From Candidatus Aminicenantota bacterium (GTDB lineage: Bacteria; Acidobacteriota; Aminicenantia; Aminicenantales; Aminicenantaceae), in contig WJMT01000106.1 of the NCBI GenBank assembly GCA_014727835.1, forward strand, positions 1-39,026: a DNA stretch of 39,026 nt, in the 5' to 3' direction. Shown here piece after piece: positions 22,410-30,955 of this stretch. The notes under the pieces were generated by a model, which did not search any database, was not told the DNA's origin, and was given only the letters and a program-made list of their open reading frames with translations. The position numbers were made by a program, and so were the translations under genes. Numbering within the stretch: the first letter of the stretch is position 1; the number at the start of each line of letters is the position of its first letter.

Positions 22410-22829
22410 CTATTCTCCTATAAACTGAAGCACAATGGAACGGGATCGGGAGCGGTTGTCAAAGTCCACAAACACAATTTGCTGCCAAGTGCCGAGCATG
22501 AGTCTCCCCTTCTCAAAGGGAACGGTCAAAGAAGGGCCCAGCAGAGAGGCTCTCACATGGGAGAATCCGTTTCCATCGCCCCACCGGGCATCATGGTGAT
22601 AGGTCTTGCTGGAAGGGATGATCCGTTCCATGAATTCAGTAAAGTCTTTTTCCAGTCCTGATTCGTATTCAATAGTGGTGAGTCCTCCGGTTGAGCCTGG
22701 GACAAAGAGTGTGACCTGTCCTGATTGGAGCTTGTGGGCCTTGAGTTTGTCAGAAACTTCGCCCGTGAGGTCTTTCATGTCGGAGAAACCAGAGGTTGAG
22801 ACATGGATGGAATCATTGATGATTTTCAT
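22410..22829 (-). CDS. yjbQ: YjbQ family (UPF0047) protein
   Basis: 139 aa, full length. Signature blocks are VTLFVPGSTGGLTTIEYE, YHHDARWGDGNGFSHVRASL, LGPSLTVPFEKGRLMLGTWQ and the end FVDFDNRSRSRSIVLQFIGE. E. coli YjbQ has weak thiamine-phosphate synthase activity; the true role is unsettled. GGGGAG lies 8 nt before the ATG. First gene of the yjbQ-yprB-adh operon. Confidence 0.92.
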   Translation of the reverse strand: MKIINDSIHVSTSGFSDMKDLTGEVSDKLKAHKLQSGQVTLFVPGSTGGLTTIEYESGLEKDFTEFMERIIPSSKTYHHDARWGDGNGFSHVRASLLGPSLTVPFEKGRLMLGTWQQIVFVDFDNRSRSRSIVLQFIGE

Positions 22830-22947
22830 TTGTTTTTCTCCCCTATAATGATAGAATAATTTTAGGGTATGGTAAAGAGAGAAAAGGCAGGGAACGGTTT
22901 TTTTGACAAGAAACGTTTTTTGTCATAGCTTGAATAAGGCATCTCAA

Positions 22948-23541
22948 ATGATTTTCTCTCTATATAAATCTGCAAAAAGGCAATCATTTTCCCAATTTTA
23001 TCTGATGAGTATTCTGTGTTTCATTGTCTCCTCATGCTCTCATCACAACATAGCCACCACTATGCGCAGCAACAATCTGAAAGCCTATTCAGGCCCTGCT
23101 CAGCCTAAAGACTCAGTGGGATATCTCTTTTGTGCATCCAGCAACCTGGTTATAGATGCCATCGACAGCACATCAGTCTCCCTTTTAAAAGCACAGACCA
23201 ATCAGCAGGGCAGCTTTGCATATATAGAGCTCCTCCCAGGTGAACACACCATCTTCACAAAGGGAAGCACATTCCATACTTCTCAGCGTGGTTTCCATCC
23301 CAACCAGACCGTAGACATTTCCTCTCAGACGGTTTCCATGCGGGGAGAATCTGAGCTCTCTTTTGCTGTCAAGCCCGACCATGTCTACATTCTCAGTGCC
23401 CGGATCATCAAAAATAAAAACACTGAAGCAAACAGCCCCACTTATACGCTCACTATCTATATCAAAGATGCTTTGACCAAAAAAATCGTCAGCAAGATTG
23501 ATTCCGAAATACATAAAAATAAAAAAGAACTGATCCCCTAG
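22948..23541 (+). CDS. Lipoprotein, possibly DUF2846-like
   Basis: 197 aa from ATG 22948, which has AAGG 8 nt upstream. An in-frame TTG at 22903 gives a longer frame, but its TTGACA is more likely a -35 element. The N-terminus is basic (KSAKRQSF) and then hydrophobic, ending in lipobox VSSC. The mature domain (VGYLFCASSNLVIDAIDSTS, FAYIELLPGEHTIFTKG) looks like the DUF2846 beta-sandwich, with its typical 'pG.ht' turn; this match is tentative. It lies between two minus-strand operons and is probably monocistronic. Confidence 0.65.
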   Translation: MIFSLYKSAKRQSFSQFYLMSILCFIVSSCSHHNIATTMRSNNLKAYSGPAQPKDSVGYLFCASSNLVIDAIDSTSVSLLKAQTNQQGSFAYIELLPGEHTIFTKGSTFHTSQRGFHPNQTVDISSQTVSMRGESELSFAVKPDHVYILSARIIKNKNTEANSPTYTLTIYIKDALTKKIVSKIDSEIHKNKKELIP

Positions 23542-23559
23542 GCAGATAAAAACAATTTA

Positions 23560-24597
23560 TCAAAATTTGGTTCTGTGATTGGGCAGAAACAGCTTTTCAT
23601 AAAGATTCAGAGCATAAAGGTCCGTCATCCCTGATATAAAGTCAATCACCCGGATCTCCAGCGGGTCTTGCTCCGGAAAAGGTTTCACATAATCGTCGGG
23701 ATGGGCCAAGATATATTGATAAAGGTCTGTGAGGATCTTGTTCACTTTTTCATACTGAATGAGATTTTGATCGCTGAAATAAACTTTGTCATACAGAAAA
23801 TCTCTCAGTTCCACAATGGTTGAATTCATATCACTGCTTAACGACAGGCCCTTTAATCCGCTGCGTGATGTGGAGTCAATAACATCCCAGACCATTTTAT
23901 CAATTCGTTTGGCATGATATTTTCCGAGAGAGAGCACCAGGTGAGAGGGGATATCAGATTCACGGATCACACCGGCTCTGATCGCATCATCAATGTCATG
24001 GTTCACATAAGCTATGAGATCAGATACTCGGACAACCTGACCCTCCAGGGTCATGGGCAGTTCTTCTTTATCCACATCAAAGATCTTCCCTCGTCCTTTG
24101 GAGTGCTTTAAAATGCCGTCTCTCACTTCAAAAGTCAGATTCAGCCCTTTGCCGTCATACTCCAGCTTTTCTACAACCCGGAGACTCTGAGTGTAGTGGG
24201 AAAATCTCCGGGGTGATATCTTTTTTAGACTTTTTTCGCCGGCATGCCCGAACGGCGTGTGGCCCAAATCATGGCCTAAAGCAATCGCTTCGGTCAGATC
24301 TTCATTGAGCTGGAGTGCTTTGGCAATGGTCCGGGCGATCTGCGAGACTTCCAGAGTGTGAGTGAGCCGTGTGCGGTAGTGGTCTCCATAAGGAGCAATG
24401 AACACCTGAGTTTTGTGCTTGAGCCTGCGGAAAGACTTGCAGTGGATGATCCGGTCTCTGTCTCTCTGGTATTCAGTCCTCAGGCTGTGAAGCTTCTCTT
24501 CTTTCTCGCGTCCTCTGGTGTTTGAACTCAAGCAGGCTTTTTCAGATAGAATCTCTTTTTCCAGAGTCTCTGTTTTTTGTCTGACCGTCAGCGCCAT
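23560..24597 (-). CDS. dgt: dGTP triphosphohydrolase (HD-domain dNTPase)
   Basis: 345 aa, the length of the short dGTPase-like class. The N-terminal DRDRIIHCKSFRRLKHKTQV block is diagnostic. HD metal ligands are His80 (RTRLTHTLEV), His109-Asp110 (ALGHDLGHTPFGHAG) and Asp in VSDLIAYVNHDIDDA near residue 201. It hydrolyses dGTP (often other dNTPs) to the nucleoside and triphosphate, controlling nucleotide pools. It is the last gene of the minus-strand run from PLPBP through the 3HCDH-like protein, 12 bases behind the latter. Confidence 0.93.
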   Translation of the reverse strand: MALTVRQKTETLEKEILSEKACLSSNTRGREKEEKLHSLRTEYQRDRDRIIHCKSFRRLKHKTQVFIAPYGDHYRTRLTHTLEVSQIARTIAKALQLNEDLTEAIALGHDLGHTPFGHAGEKSLKKISPRRFSHYTQSLRVVEKLEYDGKGLNLTFEVRDGILKHSKGRGKIFDVDKEELPMTLEGQVVRVSDLIAYVNHDIDDAIRAGVIRESDIPSHLVLSLGKYHAKRIDKMVWDVIDSTSRSGLKGLSLSSDMNSTIVELRDFLYDKVYFSDQNLIQYEKVNKILTDLYQYILAHPDDYVKPFPEQDPLEIRVIDFISGMTDLYALNLYEKLFLPNHRTKF

Positions 24598-24609
24598 GTG
24601 TTTCAGCTC

Positions 24610-25314
24610 TTAGTCTTCCAAACCTTTTCCTCTCCAGGGGCTGTTTTTGTGGACCTGAGAAATGAGAAGTTTTGGGATGTAGAAATTGATCTCTTTGCGG
24701 TGGGAAAGCTCCATTTTCTCTGTTACCATTTCCATGGATTCTTGGATCCCCAGATCATTCATCATGGAAAAGGGTCCTTTCTCCCAGCTGAGAGCTTGTC
24801 TGCACATCTTTTCTATGCTCTCAATATCAGAAAGCCCGGATTCCACCAGTTCCACAGATACCATAAATGCAACTGCTTGAAATCTTTTATTGAGCATGTC
24901 TTTGAGCATGAAATCTTCGCTGGGTTCTCTTATGGAATGCTTTTTCATCCACTTAGCCGAAGATTTATCTTCTGCGATTTTATGCTCTTCTAATTTTTCC
25001 ATAAAACTTTTAGGCAGAGTGAAAAAATTATCATATTTGGCATGCAGATCCTCATCAGACTCTTTTTTATCCTCCAGATGAAGCAAATAATTGATGGACT
25101 CTGGGATTCCCTTCTCATCCATTTGCTTAAGAAAGCCTTTTGGGATGCCAAAAGCTTTTTGGGCGGCTTCCTCAATATCAGCGATTTTGAATCCTTCATC
25201 GATCATCCTGCCGGATTCTGTCATCAGAGAAGCCAGTATCAAATTGGCCACCCCACCCTTTCTTTGTTTAAAGGGAGGAATGGTTTCCTTCACCAATTGC
25301 ATTTCTGTGTTCAT
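24610..25314 (-). CDS. Tandem 3-hydroxyacyl-CoA dehydrogenase C-terminal-like domains, no Rossmann domain
   Basis: 234 aa from ATG 25314 (GGTGAG 4-5 nt upstream); the ATG at 25329 lacks a spaced Shine-Dalgarno. Two repeats resemble the helical 3HCDH C-terminal domain: LILASLMTESGRMIDEGFKI, DIEEAAQKAFGIPKGFLKQMDE (about residues 24-75), and KRFQAVAFMVSVELVESGLS, DIESIEKMCRQALSWEKGPF (about 140-195). The usual order is N-terminal NAD-binding domain followed by such helical domains; the NAD part is missing entirely. Function is unknown; dimerisation or acyl-CoA binding is conceivable. Placed between PLPBP and dgt on one strand. Confidence 0.6.
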   Translation of the reverse strand: MNTEMQLVKETIPPFKQRKGGVANLILASLMTESGRMIDEGFKIADIEEAAQKAFGIPKGFLKQMDEKGIPESINYLLHLEDKKESDEDLHAKYDNFFTLPKSFMEKLEEHKIAEDKSSAKWMKKHSIREPSEDFMLKDMLNKRFQAVAFMVSVELVESGLSDIESIEKMCRQALSWEKGPFSMMNDLGIQESMEMVTEKMELSHRKEINFYIPKLLISQVHKNSPWRGKGLED

Positions 25315-25414
25315 CTGTCTCACCTTCATCCTTTGATAATCATAATATCATAATCCCATCATTCCAAGGAGCCCGGCAATGCGGAAATCTTATCCTCTTG
25401 ATTCATCACATCAT

Positions 25415-26071
25415 TCAACGGGGACCAAAGATCTTGGTTCCGATCCTCACGATATTGGCTCCTTCCTCAACTGCAATTTTATAGGAATTGGTCATTCCCA
25501 TAGAGAGATATTTCATCTCTGCACTCGGAATAGAGAGCTTCTTAAGTTTTTCAAAAACTTTGCGGGTCTCCACAAAATAAGGCCGGGCGTTTTCAGGATC
25601 GCCCACCATAGGCCCCATGGTCATCAAACCCTGGAGCTTGAGATGATCAAACTCAGCAATTTTTCGGGCAAACTCTTCCACATCCTGGGGAAAAACACCG
25701 AATTTTTGCTCCTCACGACCGCTGTTCACTTCAATAAGCACAGGCATCACCAGGTCCTCTCTCTCCGCTCTTGTCTCGATCTCTTTAGCCAGCTTCATGG
25801 AATCTACGGTCTCAATCATATCAAAGATCCGGATGGCTTTTTTGACTTTGTTTCTCTGCAGATGCCCGATAAAATGCCATCTGGCTTTTTTCCCCAGAAA
25901 ATTAAAGGCTTTTTCTGCTTCCTGAACATAGTTTTCGCCAATAATTTTGATTCCTGCCTCCACTGCTTGATTGACTTGTTCAGGGGTCCGGGCCTTGGCT
26001 GCAGCCACCAGTTCCACTCCATCGGGAAGTTCGTCCAATATCTTTTTTATGTTCTCTTTAATCGTGTCCAT
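25415..26071 (-). CDS. yggS: PLP homeostasis protein (YggS/PLPBP family)
   Basis: 218 aa. TIM-barrel PLP-binding protein; the PLP Lys is K26 in LVAAAKAR. Other signature blocks are IIGENYVQEAEKAF, WHFIGHLQRNKVKKAI, VLIEVNSGREEQKFGV, YLSMGMTNSYKIAVEEGANI and VRIGTKIFG. It buffers PLP and affects vitamin B6 and amino acid balance; no catalytic activity is known. Length is normal. An 81-base gap separates it from the DUF362 gene upstream. Confidence 0.94.
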   Translation of the reverse strand: MDTIKENIKKILDELPDGVELVAAAKARTPEQVNQAVEAGIKIIGENYVQEAEKAFNFLGKKARWHFIGHLQRNKVKKAIRIFDMIETVDSMKLAKEIETRAEREDLVMPVLIEVNSGREEQKFGVFPQDVEEFARKIAEFDHLKLQGLMTMGPMVGDPENARPYFVETRKVFEKLKKLSIPSAEMKYLSMGMTNSYKIAVEEGANIVRIGTKIFGPR

Positions 26072-26152
26072 CTCTTTTTAAACTTTATTTAATTTGAGGA
26101 GAAAATGCAAACCATGTGGAAGTCATATTACAAGAAATCAGGAATGGCTGCT

Positions 26153-27040
26153 TTATATCAGAATGTCCTGTCTCCATCCCAGTTTGATCAGTTCGATTTT
26201 GGAGGGATCTGCCACACCCAGGCCATGTCTGGTCTCTGCCAGCCTGATGTGTTTGGCCGGAGTTTCAAACGCTACTTTTTTTCCAAAATGAGCCTGCCGT
26301 TTGGCTTCAATGATCCTCAATCCCACAGCATCCGCAGCCACCGGATCTTGGCTTACGATCAGGCCTTTGTACTCCCAGACGTATTCGTCATTGTAATTGT
26401 GGGGACCTACAGAATGAAACAAAGGATTGAGCATCACCAGAACGTTGAGCTTGGTTTTATCCACTAGATTGAAATCTTTCCAGATCGTTGCCAAATCCGC
26501 GCAGGAATCTCCATGAAAAGCAGAAGCTCTTGGAACGAACATAATGTAATTTTTGATCAAGGACCCAACCCCGGACCAATAATGGGTTCGCGCAGGTCGT
26601 GCATTGATCAAAACTGTAGCTTTTTGAAAGATGGGATTTCGCCGGACTCCTCTATCATCAGCACCGATGTTTTCTTTTTTCACACCAACGTCCATGAGTC
26701 TTTGTTCAATGGTATCCTCCAGCTCCTTAGGGGTGGGAAGATAGCGCCACACATTGCTCTTGATCCCTACAATGTCCTCAGGCCCGGCCAGCATCTTCCA
26801 GGCATCCTGGACACGGCTTTTATCCAGAAGTGCCATCACAGCTTGGTCCAGCATGTTCTGGAGGACTGCGGGATTGGCTTTTTTAAAAGAAACCAATGCC
26901 TCTTTATCCCGGATCAGGACCACTCTTGATTTTTGGTTTTCCCCTGTTAATAGAGGAGATTTTTTATGGAATAAAAAGGCTCCAGCCAAAGGATAGGCTG
27001 CGGCTTTCTGTAAAAAATCTCTCCGGGTTATTTTTTTCAT
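26153..27040 (-). CDS. DUF362 protein with Tat signal
   Basis: 295 aa. The N-terminus TRRDFLQKAAAYPLAGAF is a twin-arginine signal (RRDFL), predicting export of a folded, cofactor-bearing protein. The DUF362 body includes DIVGIKSNVWRYLPTPKE, KATVLINARPARTH, SLIKNYIMFVPRAS and VSQDPVAADAVGLRIIEAKR. DUF362 proteins are often associated with Fe-S proteins, but this one has almost no Cys, so any Fe-S cluster is unlikely. Function unknown. It follows the DUF6599 gene by 63 bases and is the promoter-distal end of the iorAB/acyl-CoA synthetase operon. Confidence 0.85.
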   Translation of the reverse strand: MKKITRRDFLQKAAAYPLAGAFLFHKKSPLLTGENQKSRVVLIRDKEALVSFKKANPAVLQNMLDQAVMALLDKSRVQDAWKMLAGPEDIVGIKSNVWRYLPTPKELEDTIEQRLMDVGVKKENIGADDRGVRRNPIFQKATVLINARPARTHYWSGVGSLIKNYIMFVPRASAFHGDSCADLATIWKDFNLVDKTKLNVLVMLNPLFHSVGPHNYNDEYVWEYKGLIVSQDPVAADAVGLRIIEAKRQAHFGKKVAFETPAKHIRLAETRHGLGVADPSKIELIKLGWRQDILI

Positions 27041-27103
27041 AATGACTCCTCCTTTATTTCATTCCATGAATCATGAGATTGCTTTGCTCCCTGTTCCATA
27101 TCC

Positions 27104-28021
27104 CTATTTTTTTATTTTTCCAATCATATTGTGCACCGTTTCTTTATAAGGAGCTTCAAAAACAACAGCCAGCATCTTCGCCTCTATATCCACACCTGTC
27201 CACTGTCCGTCTTCAGTCTGAACCACAAATGAATCCCCAGAATCCGGCATATAGGTCTGAATGAATTTTTGATGCGCGGCATGGGCTTTGTCCTCATCCG
27301 GATACTGTATCAAAAGAAGCCGGAACAGATGGTCTTTTTCTTCATAAACTCCCAGTGCCGCATGCGTTTCTGAGCTGAGGTTCAAGAGGTTTTCCTCCCC
27401 TACATAAAAATGATAGTTCAGGATCAAAGGATTGTAAAAATAACGGACCCTCAATGGATCCAGGCCCTGTTCCGGAAGCCGGGATATGATCTCAGGAACC
27501 GAACCTTTATTCGGGATGCGGGATGAAATCTCCCGGCCCAATTCTAGAACCGTGTTTTTGGAGTCCTGGGTTTCCCTCTCAGCATACAAAGAGATAAAAT
27601 ACCGATCTTTCCAGAAGGAAAGCAAGCCCCCTTTATAAGTGGAACCCTGTCCGATTCCCACTCTAGCTCCTTCCAGATCATGGGTGAACACACCAAAAGC
27701 GTTCCGCGAAGAACCCATATCAAAACAATCAACCAGAATGTTGGGGCTTTCCGGTTTTTTGAAATGCCGGGCTCTGAGCTTCACAAATTGATAAGCATTG
27801 TAGACCTCACCAGCTCCGTCTATATAGTCATATATGGTCTGTTCATCATAGATTTTATCCTCTTCTGCGGCTCTCCATCCATTCATTTCCTCTGGAATGA
27901 ACTGGGCCAAATCAGTCGCGCTTTCATGCTTTATGTTGGTCATGCAATACCATCCTCCGAAAATATACAGAATCAATATTCCCCAAAAACACACTTTCTT
28001 CATGTTGTCAATACTCATCAT
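27104..28021 (-). CDS. DUF6599-like protein, membrane anchored
   Basis: 305 aa. A hydrophobic N-terminal segment (about residues 11-26) is followed by FIPEEMNGWRAAEEDKIYDE and QTIYDYIDGAGEVYNAYQF, which I recognise as the DUF6599 signature, then LVDCFDMGSSRNAFGVFTHD. It contains no catalytic motif known to me. AGGAG lies 7 nt upstream of ATG 28021, supporting this start over the in-frame ATG six codons later. It is co-located with DUF362 in the ior operon, 15 bases after the synthetase gene. The name is from memory of the family. Confidence 0.75.
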   Translation of the reverse strand: MMSIDNMKKVCFWGILILYIFGGWYCMTNIKHESATDLAQFIPEEMNGWRAAEEDKIYDEQTIYDYIDGAGEVYNAYQFVKLRARHFKKPESPNILVDCFDMGSSRNAFGVFTHDLEGARVGIGQGSTYKGGLLSFWKDRYFISLYAERETQDSKNTVLELGREISSRIPNKGSVPEIISRLPEQGLDPLRVRYFYNPLILNYHFYVGEENLLNLSSETHAALGVYEEKDHLFRLLLIQYPDEDKAHAAHQKFIQTYMPDSGDSFVVQTEDGQWTGVDIEAKMLAVVFEAPYKETVHNMIGKIKK

Positions 28022-28036
28022 AGCAGAACTCCTAGA

Positions 28037-30349
28037 TTATTCAACTGGGGATAAACGGTGATTGATAAATCTTCTCATAAAAAAAACAGCTTCATCGCTC
28101 TTTCTAAAAACCGGAACAAACGCCTCTTCCAGTCTATCAACAAGGGGGTCATAGATCTTTCCGGCATCAATGCTCACCACCATGGGTTTGTCTGTTTGCT
28201 GAGATATCCGGATCAACCGGTCCGGAATGCTTCCCTTTTGATTGAAATCTTCGGAATGAAATTCTGAAGGCTCAAGAGTGTTCATGGCCGGAGTCATAGG
28301 CAGGGGCGAGACCACAGCACAGTCCACATTCTTATCCTGCAAAATGGCCTTCACACACTCGCAAAAAACCTCATCATCTGCCACTGGAGTCATATCCATA
28401 GGATTTCCAATGTCCTGTATTTGGTTGATCCCCAGAGGCTCCAAGATCTCATTGATACGGGAGACTGTGGATTCAGAAAAGCTGGCGAGATCCAGGTGCA
28501 CATCATTTTTAATGCTGTCTGACATGATCACACATTCAAACCCGGCGTTGGAGATCAGAGCCACTTGTCTTCCCTTGACTTTTTTGTCTTTTAAAAAGCA
28601 GAGCCCTTTGGTCAAGCTCTGAAATTCAGAAATGTTCTGAGCCACTAACACACCGGCTTGTTCCAAAACAGAACGGCTCACTCTGTAATCTCCGGCCACA
28701 GAAGCGGTGTGACCGGCAGTTGCAGACCGCCCTTCCGGGGTCCGTCCTCCTTTATAGAGCACTATATCCTTTCCTGCTCTCACAGCTTTGCGGGCTGCCT
28801 TGGCAAATTCAAGCCCGTCTCCGTCGACAAATCCCTCTCCATAAACCGCAAACACTCGGATGCTTTTATGATCGTTGAGATAGTTGAGATAGTCTGATAA
28901 AGTCAGGTCGATCTGATTGCCGATGGAGACAGCATAGACAGGTTCCAAATTCTTGAGCTGGCTCATTCGGGAGACCATAAATGCCCCGCTTTGACTCAAA
29001 ACAGCCAGGCCCACTTTTTGGGGTTTTTTCCTGGGAAAGTCATAGATCTTATAGGCAGGGATAAAGGTGGTGTCGTAATTTCCGGGACCGGAGAGAATTC
29101 CCAAACAATTCCCGCCATTGACAATGGGAGCTGGTTTTTGATTTTTTCTGGCCTCCCTGAGCAGTGATCTGATCTTGTTCTCGATTTTTTTGGTCCCTTC
29201 TTTTTCTCCAATACCGCCTGGAATGAGGATCACAGACCGGACTTTTTGTGACTCAATCACATCTTGCATTACCCGAACACTCTGTTCTGCACTGATAGCC
29301 AAAACCAAAAGGTCCACTGTTTCTGGAAGCGCTTTGACATTCTCCACACACCGGCATCCTTTGATCTCTTGAGTGTCGGGTTTGATCACAAATATATTTT
29401 GTTTGGGGAAACCGCGCTCTAAGGTGTTGTTCAGAATGATATGCCCGACATTCATCTCTTTGGACACTCCCAGAATCGCGATCCGTTTTGGTTTCAGAAG
29501 ATGTTTGAGGTTCTCATACGGTCTGGGAACCATTGGGGATTGGGCTATGGAAATCCGGCAGAATCCATCTAAAGGAATCAGTTTTCCTTTTCCGATCACA
29601 AAAGGATTGACCTCTGCTTCTTGGATCACATATTCACTTTTTCCAGACTGATTTGAAAAAGCAGTGCCCAGCTTTTTAAATCTTCTTATCAAATCTGCGA
29701 TTTGGTCTTCATGGATCAAGGCCTTTTTTCCCCTGAATTCTTGAGTCAGTTTCTCATAAAAAGCCAGGGATCTGAGGGTGTTTGGAACTTTTTGATCCTC
29801 AAATAAAAAAGGAGAGAAGATTGAAACAGCTTGTCCCTCTTTCATCCTCTCAGTCAAGTATTCCACATCCAATCCTCCCACACCAAGGCTCACGACTGGG
29901 CCGAATTCCCTTGTGTTCCTAAGGCCTAAGAGTATCTCTGAACCAAATCCAATGTGTTCATATTCCACAGCCTCACAAACCAGCACTCCTTTGATTTCAG
30001 CTCTTATATTTTTGCTTTTGTTTTGGGTCCATTCCTGAAATCTCCGGGGAACTTCATCCAGAAGTTTCTGAATACCTTGATTCACCAAGGCAGGATCATT
30101 CTCAACAAACACGACTCCTCCCACATCAGATTTGTGCACAATAGAGGGAGAGACAACCTTTAACACCGCTTTTGGTGTGGAGATCTTCTCCAATTGCTGA
30201 GAAGAGACATGATTTCCCTTTTTGACAAACAAGAATTCCGGGGTTTTGATTTCTAATAACTGAAGAAGAGTGTACACCTCATGTTCCAGAAGACGGGGAT
30301 GTTCCGCTTTTCTGAACAGCTCTTCAATGGCATCCCAATCGATGTTCAT
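28037..30349 (-). CDS. ADP-forming acyl-CoA synthetase, fused beta-alpha
   Basis: 770 aa. Order: ATP-grasp domain first (about residues 1-265; PKAVLKVVSPSIVHKSDVGG), then the CoA-binding domain (about 285-385; RIAILGVSKEMNVGHIILNN), then succinyl-CoA-ligase-like domains (VGLAVLSQSGAFMVSRMSQL, IGNQIDLTLSDYLNYL). The phospho-His is H547 in TAGHTASVAGDY. The reaction is acyl-CoA + ADP + Pi to acid + CoA + ATP. With IorAB upstream, likely substrates are aryl-acetyl-CoA (phenyl-, indolyl-, hydroxyphenylacetyl). Beta-alpha order is the reverse of the common alpha-beta fusions. The ATG at 30349 follows IorB by 23 bases. Confidence 0.92.
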   Translation of the reverse strand: MNIDWDAIEELFRKAEHPRLLEHEVYTLLQLLEIKTPEFLFVKKGNHVSSQQLEKISTPKAVLKVVSPSIVHKSDVGGVVFVENDPALVNQGIQKLLDEVPRRFQEWTQNKSKNIRAEIKGVLVCEAVEYEHIGFGSEILLGLRNTREFGPVVSLGVGGLDVEYLTERMKEGQAVSIFSPFLFEDQKVPNTLRSLAFYEKLTQEFRGKKALIHEDQIADLIRRFKKLGTAFSNQSGKSEYVIQEAEVNPFVIGKGKLIPLDGFCRISIAQSPMVPRPYENLKHLLKPKRIAILGVSKEMNVGHIILNNTLERGFPKQNIFVIKPDTQEIKGCRCVENVKALPETVDLLVLAISAEQSVRVMQDVIESQKVRSVILIPGGIGEKEGTKKIENKIRSLLREARKNQKPAPIVNGGNCLGILSGPGNYDTTFIPAYKIYDFPRKKPQKVGLAVLSQSGAFMVSRMSQLKNLEPVYAVSIGNQIDLTLSDYLNYLNDHKSIRVFAVYGEGFVDGDGLEFAKAARKAVRAGKDIVLYKGGRTPEGRSATAGHTASVAGDYRVSRSVLEQAGVLVAQNISEFQSLTKGLCFLKDKKVKGRQVALISNAGFECVIMSDSIKNDVHLDLASFSESTVSRINEILEPLGINQIQDIGNPMDMTPVADDEVFCECVKAILQDKNVDCAVVSPLPMTPAMNTLEPSEFHSEDFNQKGSIPDRLIRISQQTDKPMVVSIDAGKIYDPLVDRLEEAFVPVFRKSDEAVFFMRRFINHRLSPVE

Positions 30350-30372
30350 GGTTATCCCATTTTCAAATCAAT

Positions 30373-30954
30373 TTATTTGGAATTTTCTGCTGCTTTTTTT
30401 CCCAGACGAAATGCTTTTTTGTTGATATCTATAACTTGATCGCCCTTGACTTTGAACAACTCCTCTATGCTCTCTAAGAGAACTTTTTCTTTCAAAACAA
30501 GAAACCTTGATGCGGCTCCCAGCATTACCATATTCTGAGATTTGGAAGAACCGGCCTCACCGGACAATTCCCCGGAATCCACAAACACATGTCGGCTGAT
30601 CTCTTTGACTGCATCCCGCACTTTGATGATATCCGGATAATCCGGAATATTATCATAGGGATTGATGCTGGTCACAACAGTGCCTTCGGGAGCCAAAAAA
30701 TCAATATATCTTAAAGCTTCCAGAGGTTCCACACTGAGGATCAAATCAGCTGCTCCTTTGGGGATGAGATCGCTGAATATCGCCTGGTCAGAAAGCCGGA
30801 CATGAGACACGACAGCCCCTCCTCTTTGGGCCATACCATGAACCTCAACTTGTTTGAACTGAAGCCCTGACCTCTGGGCTGTATTATCTATAATATAAGC
30901 AATGGTCAGAATTCCCTGTCCCCCCACTCCGGCTAACACAATGTCCTGTTTCAT
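30373..30954 (-). CDS. iorB: Indolepyruvate:ferredoxin oxidoreductase subunit beta
   Basis: 193 aa from ATG 30954 (MKQDIVLAGVGGQGILT...). An upstream in-frame ATG at 31014 lies inside iorA and would add a charged 20-residue stretch, so it is rejected. GVGGQGILTIAYII and VEVHGMAQRGGAVVSHVRLS mark the POR-gamma-like subunit that pairs with IorA. It starts one base after the iorA stop, and a purine-rich AAGGAG in the iorA tail supplies the ribosome site. It contains no Fe-S motif, as expected for the family. Confidence 0.93.
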   Translation of the reverse strand: MKQDIVLAGVGGQGILTIAYIIDNTAQRSGLQFKQVEVHGMAQRGGAVVSHVRLSDQAIFSDLIPKGAADLILSVEPLEALRYIDFLAPEGTVVTSINPYDNIPDYPDIIKVRDAVKEISRHVFVDSGELSGEAGSSKSQNMVMLGAASRFLVLKEKVLLESIEELFKVKGDQVIDINKKAFRLGKKAAENSK

Positions 30955-30955
30955 T

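Noticed and set aside
25379..26092. 237-codon plus-strand frame
   Set aside because: Antisense to the clearly recognisable PLPBP gene.
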